A stretch of 64,000 nucleotides of DNA, taken from assembly GCF_030758415.1 (NCBI RefSeq), contig NZ_CP132334.1:3050001-3114000 (forward strand), given 5' to 3'. How positions within the stretch are numbered: position 1 is the first letter of the stretch; each line of letters starts with the position of its first letter. The DNA is from Parvularcula sp. IMCC14364. GTDB taxonomy: Bacteria > Pseudomonadota > Alphaproteobacteria > Caulobacterales > Parvularculaceae. Shown piece by piece: positions 63,610 to 64,000 of this stretch. The notes under the pieces were generated by a model, which made no database searches, was not told the DNA's origin, and worked only from the letters and a program-made list of their open reading frames with translations. The position numbers and the translations under genes are program-made.

Positions 63610-64000
63610 ATGAAAGGCGACGCAAAGGTTATCGAGTTTCTGAACAAGGCACTCAAGAACGAGCTGACAGCCATCAATCAGTATTTTCTGCATGCGCGTA
63701 TGCTGAAGGACTGGGGAGTGTCGGAATTTGCTGAAAAGGAATACAAAGAGTCCATTGAAGAGATGGAGCACGCCGACTGGCTGATTGATCGTATTCTGTT
63801 TCTGGAAGGACTGCCCAACCTGCAGGATCTCGGAAAACTTCGCATCGGCGAAGACGTGAAAGAGATTCTGGAATGCGACCTGCAACTGGAGCATGATGCT
63901 ATCCTTCTTCTGCGCGATGCGATCGAGTATTGCGAAGAACAAAGAGATTATGTGTCACGCGATCTTTTCGGCAAAATTCTGCATAATGAGGAAGAACATG
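63610..64000 (+). CDS. bfr: Bacterioferritin, truncated by the window edge
   Basis: The first 130 codons are present. GAGGA precedes ATG 63610 by seven bases; ATG 63604 is too close to it. The ferroxidase ligands Glu18 ([10 protein letters not shown]), Glu51 and His54 and the heme axial Met52 (EEMEHADW) match E. coli bacterioferritin numbering exactly. It stores iron as a 24-mer cage, with bfd directly upstream for release. The rest of the gene lies beyond the window. Confidence 0.96.
   Translation, partial: MKGDAKVIEFLNKALKNELTAINQYFLHARMLKDWGVSEFAEKEYKESIEEMEHADWLIDRILFLEGLPNLQDLGKLRIGEDVKEILECDLQLEHDAILLLRDAIEYCEEQRDYVSRDLFGKILHNEEEH

Overview
The window reads as a chromosomal segment of an alphaproteobacterium, probably an aerobic marine or freshwater heterotroph that stores polyhydroxybutyrate. 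The main evidence is the gene order miaB-phoH-ybeY-corC-lnt-XRE regulator-metK-trmB-rimP-nusA-ylxR-infB on the minus strand (48986-63170), which is typical of that class. Further support comes from an intracellular PHB depolymerase, a 3-hydroxybutyrate dehydrogenase, an LDH-like malate dehydrogenase, a DUF1674 (SDHAF4-type) protein and a PutA without the N-terminal DNA-binding domain of the E. coli protein. Genus cannot be fixed from the sequence alone.

Layout. 1-10353: an exported zinc metalloprotease cut by the left edge, an MsbA-like ABC exporter, two S9 serine peptidases and a membrane TPR/TolB-like protein. 10500-12952: tRNA-Gly(CCC), then a radical SAM enzyme closely coupled to a DUF938 methyltransferase and an exported YciI-domain protein. 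12964-19401: a patatin-like lipase gene broken by one in-frame TAA behind bdhA, small envelope genes, an FAD-linked 2-hydroxyacid dehydrogenase, a lipoprotein with a methyltransferase fold, and tsaC/sua5. 19472-31294: acyl-CoA dehydrogenase, Ada, a small membrane protein, a lipoprotein hydrolase, a 1127-residue autotransporter, a PQQ-type sugar dehydrogenase, a Sel1-repeat protein and an M20 peptidase. 31304-48951: putA, an amino acid:cation symporter, asparaginase, DUF3667/DUF3291, mdh, a peroxiredoxin-like protein, phaZ, polA, glutaminase, a DUF3445 protein, htpX and DUF1674. 48986-63170: the translation, transcription and envelope housekeeping block. 63276-64000: bfd and the start of bfr (iron storage).

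Together the accessory genes point to life on protein and peptide carbon: exported or envelope peptidases, glutaminase, asparaginase, proline oxidation and amino acid uptake feed the citric acid cycle (mdh). Carbon is banked as PHB and recovered through phaZ and bdhA. No insertion sequence, prophage, CRISPR array or rRNA operon was found. The observations most worth a second look are the nonsense-interrupted patatin gene, the radical SAM/DUF938 pair, and an intrinsic terminator placed immediately before the TTG start of rimP, which looks like an attenuator of the nusA-infB operon.
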